Source: Epiperipatus broadwayi (taxonomy: Eukaryota > Onychophora > Udeonychophora > Euonychophora > Peripatidae). From it: a DNA stretch of 64,000 bases. The position numbers and the translations under genes are program-made. Below the pieces are notes generated by a model. That model saw only the letters and a list, made by a program, of their open reading frames with translations. It had not been told where the DNA came from and searched no databases. Shown piece by piece: positions 62,330 through 64,000 of this stretch. Within the stretch, counting starts at the first letter, position 1. Every line of letters begins with the position of its first letter. The DNA is taken from assembly GCA_028023455.1 (NCBI GenBank), contig JAQFVV010012394.1:19362353-19426352 (forward strand). Direction: 5' to 3'.

Positions 62330-63347
62330 AACATTGTCTTTATGGAATTTAGGTTGCCCATACAGGTGAGGAATCTTGCTGAAATACAAAGTTAATTTTC
62401 TTTTTTCTGAATCACTGAATTACCTGTGATGCTTTTGGAGTAATGCTTGTAATTTTACCTCTGTATTTGGAATTGGATTTTTTGCCACTTTTTTGTATTG
62501 CTGCTGTGAGAAGGCCTTGTTTTTTGTTATCATAATCAGTTTTATCCATTATAACTGTAGTGTTACCTGTTTGAGAGATTTAATAGCTTTCTTCTCATCA
62601 CATGAAAGGTTTGACTTCTGCTTGTGCACTTAATGACTTTCAAGTGTCTTTTTTACTCTCCAACGTAACTCTGCCACTTTTTTTAGAGTCCAGTTTTGGG
62701 TCAACTCATCAGTGGCTGCCATTATATCCAATAGTGGGATAGTAGATGGTGTAATGACAAAGTTCAAACCTTTTTCAAGAACTGATAATTCACAATCGGT
62801 AAGTTATTTAGAACTATCATCGGTAAGTTGTTTAAAACTATCTAGTTCTAAACAACTTACTGATTGTGAATTATCAGTTCTTGAAAAAGGTTTGAATTTC
62901 GCCATTACACCATCTACTGTCCCACTATTGGATATAATGGCAGCCACTGATGAGGTGACCCAAAACTTGACTCTAGAAGAAGCGGCAGAGTGGCGCTGGA
63001 GAGTAAAAAGGACACTTGAAAGACATCAAGCGCACAAGCAAAGGCAAATATTTCATGTGATGAGAGGAAAGCTATTAAATCTCTCAAACAGGATACATAT
63101 AATCATTCTTCCTGCTGACAAAGATAACACTACAGTTGTAATGGATAAAACTGATTATGATAACAAAATACAAGGCCTTCTCACAGCAGGCCAATACAAA
63201 AAAAAACAAAAAATCCAATTCCAAATACAGACGTAAAACTACAAGCATTACTTCGAAGCATTTCAGTGATTCAGAAAAAAGAAAATTAACTTCGTATTTC
63301 AGCAAGATTCCTCACCTGTATGGACTGCCTAAAATTCATAAAGACAA
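62330..63347. repeat. ~1-kb palindrome at the 5'-5' junction of two Penelope copies
   Basis: The arms (about 62330-62840 and 62843-63347) are reverse complements from the centre out to ATTGTCTTTATGGAATTTAG / CTAAAATTCATAAAGACAAT, with small indels. Around the centre a short motif CGGTAAGTTRTTTA is present twice on the left and once inverted on the right. The open frame 62712-63236 crosses the centre, so its first 55 or so residues are antisense artefact. Confidence 0.9.
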
Positions 63348-64000
63348 TACAAGGAAGAACTTGAAACCACAGCCATAAATACTAATCCATGTCCACCTAA
63401 GTGTGGCTTCGATATGTTGATGATATATTTGTGGTATAGCCATATGGTGAGGTAAAATTACAGTCATTCTGGATGCACATTAACAACATATCTCCTACAA
63501 GTAAATTCACAATGGAATCAGACCAAGAACAAAAATTGGCATTCTTGGATGTTTTTGTGACACCTCAGGGCAAAGTAAAAACAACAATGTATAAAAAACC
63601 GACACATACTGGCAAATACTTGGCATAAATATTCAATCATACAAGAAGCACTACACAAGGAATTGTACTATCACTATGGGACAGAGCAAAGGAGGTTTGT
63701 TCAGAAACCAGTGATTTGGAAAAAGAAAAAATTCACATAGAACAAATGCTTATGAAGAAGGGTTATCTATCAGCAATCATCAGAAAAACCTTCAATAGAC
63801 AACACAAAGAGCCAATTATTTGTATGGTAGTGTATCCATACATACCAGGAGTGGCGGACAAATTAAAGAAAATCTGCAGTCAATATAAGATTAGAACTGC
63901 TTTCCAAATCCATACCACACTTCGAGGAATGCTTACTTCTACTAAGCCTAAACTGGAAATGCTGAAGAACAAAAACTGCATCTATGAAATACCATGTATA
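62843..64000 (+). mobile_element. Penelope-like element, copy 2, partial, RT core deleted
   Basis: The plus strand reads SVLEKGLNFAITPSTVPLLD, EWRWRVKRTLERHQ, IIILPADKDNTTVVMDKTDY and HLYGLPKIHKDN, the N-terminal Penelope blocks. At about 63350 it jumps to ELETTAIN near the YVDD block (63408-63434), losing several hundred codons including the GMAMG motif. It then runs through LGFLDV-, RKPTH- and VVYPYIPG-like pieces in broken frames and leaves the window inside the GIY-YIG start (NCIYEIPC). It is a defective copy. Confidence 0.88.

Larger units (their letters stand above)
59925..62840 (-). mobile_element. Penelope-like element, copy 1, interrupted
   Basis: On the minus strand the N-terminal region (62840 to about 62340), RT (about 62210 to 60310) and a GIY-YIG endonuclease (about 60260 to 59930) occur in the Penelope order. 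A 1094-bp TIR element splits the RT at 60960/62055, and a short inverted fragment disturbs 62100-62210. Joined across the insertion, the frame continues without a shift. Its 5' end abuts the 5' end of copy 2 in a palindrome. Non-functional. Confidence 0.88.

Noticed and set aside
62712-63236. 174-codon open frame as a gene
   Set aside because: It crosses the centre of a palindrome; the first third is the antisense of the other Penelope copy. Only the part from about 62870 is genuine element sequence.
1-64000. CRISPR array, bacterial operon or viral genome
   Set aside because: No regularly spaced short repeats, no ribosome-binding sites with long ORFs, and every coding relic is of a eukaryotic retro- or DNA transposon.

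Overview
The window is about three-quarters A+T, has no compact prokaryote-style genes, and is full of decayed eukaryotic transposons: RTE-type LINEs, other LINE remains, a Penelope-like element pair, hAT and mariner DNA transposons, TIR-bounded non-autonomous elements and a tRNA-derived SINE. This fits a large, AT-rich animal (probably invertebrate) genome. I cannot fix the taxon from sequence alone.

Left part (1-54 kb). I read this as the 3' part of a plus-strand protein-coding gene whose introns have filled with repeats. Evidence is a series of short open blocks with T-rich 3' splice sites and GT donors. The best are 1184-1280, 9098-9205, 51400-51473 and 53693-53868; linking mini-exons lie at 7515, 12779, 13269, 30702, 31416, 48723, 52008 and 52200. 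As drawn, they join without a phase clash or internal stop. The last block ends in TGA and is followed about 220 bp later by AATAAA and a T-rich tract. The predicted product is helical with no recognised catalytic motif; a divergent FANCI-like solenoid is only a guess. Individual mini-exons may be false.

Intron contents, left to right: RTE LINE copy 1 (4.2-7.2 kb, minus); an older LINE (9.3-11.6 kb); a ~180-bp tandem repeat (15.2-15.9 kb); a faint LINE (16.2-17.9 kb); a cluster of direct and inverted ~280-bp units (18.5-21.1 kb); RTE copy 2 (21.3-24.7 kb) containing a complete 464-bp hAT MITE; a hAT transposase relic (27.2-28.8 kb); a deleted mariner with both ends (33.0-33.9 kb); a second direct/inverted repeat cluster (33.9-35.2 kb). 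Then comes a ~2.7-kb duplication, copy A (35.8-42.0 kb) and copy B (45.8-48.5 kb). Copy A carries three insertions whose empty sites survive in B; two of these are related TIR elements with 8-bp target duplications. Between A and B sits an inverted-repeat element with ~430-480-bp arms and nested palindromes.

Right part (54.1-64 kb) looks intergenic: a 5'-truncated LINE with a poly(A) tail, an RTE scrap, a 77-bp tandem duplication, a SINE, then two Penelope-like elements arranged 5'-to-5' as a ~1-kb palindrome. The left Penelope copy is split inside its reverse transcriptase by a 1094-bp TIR element; the right copy has lost its RT core and runs off the window.

Nothing here works together as a pathway. 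The value lies in the nested insertion history and in a probable gene hidden between repeats.
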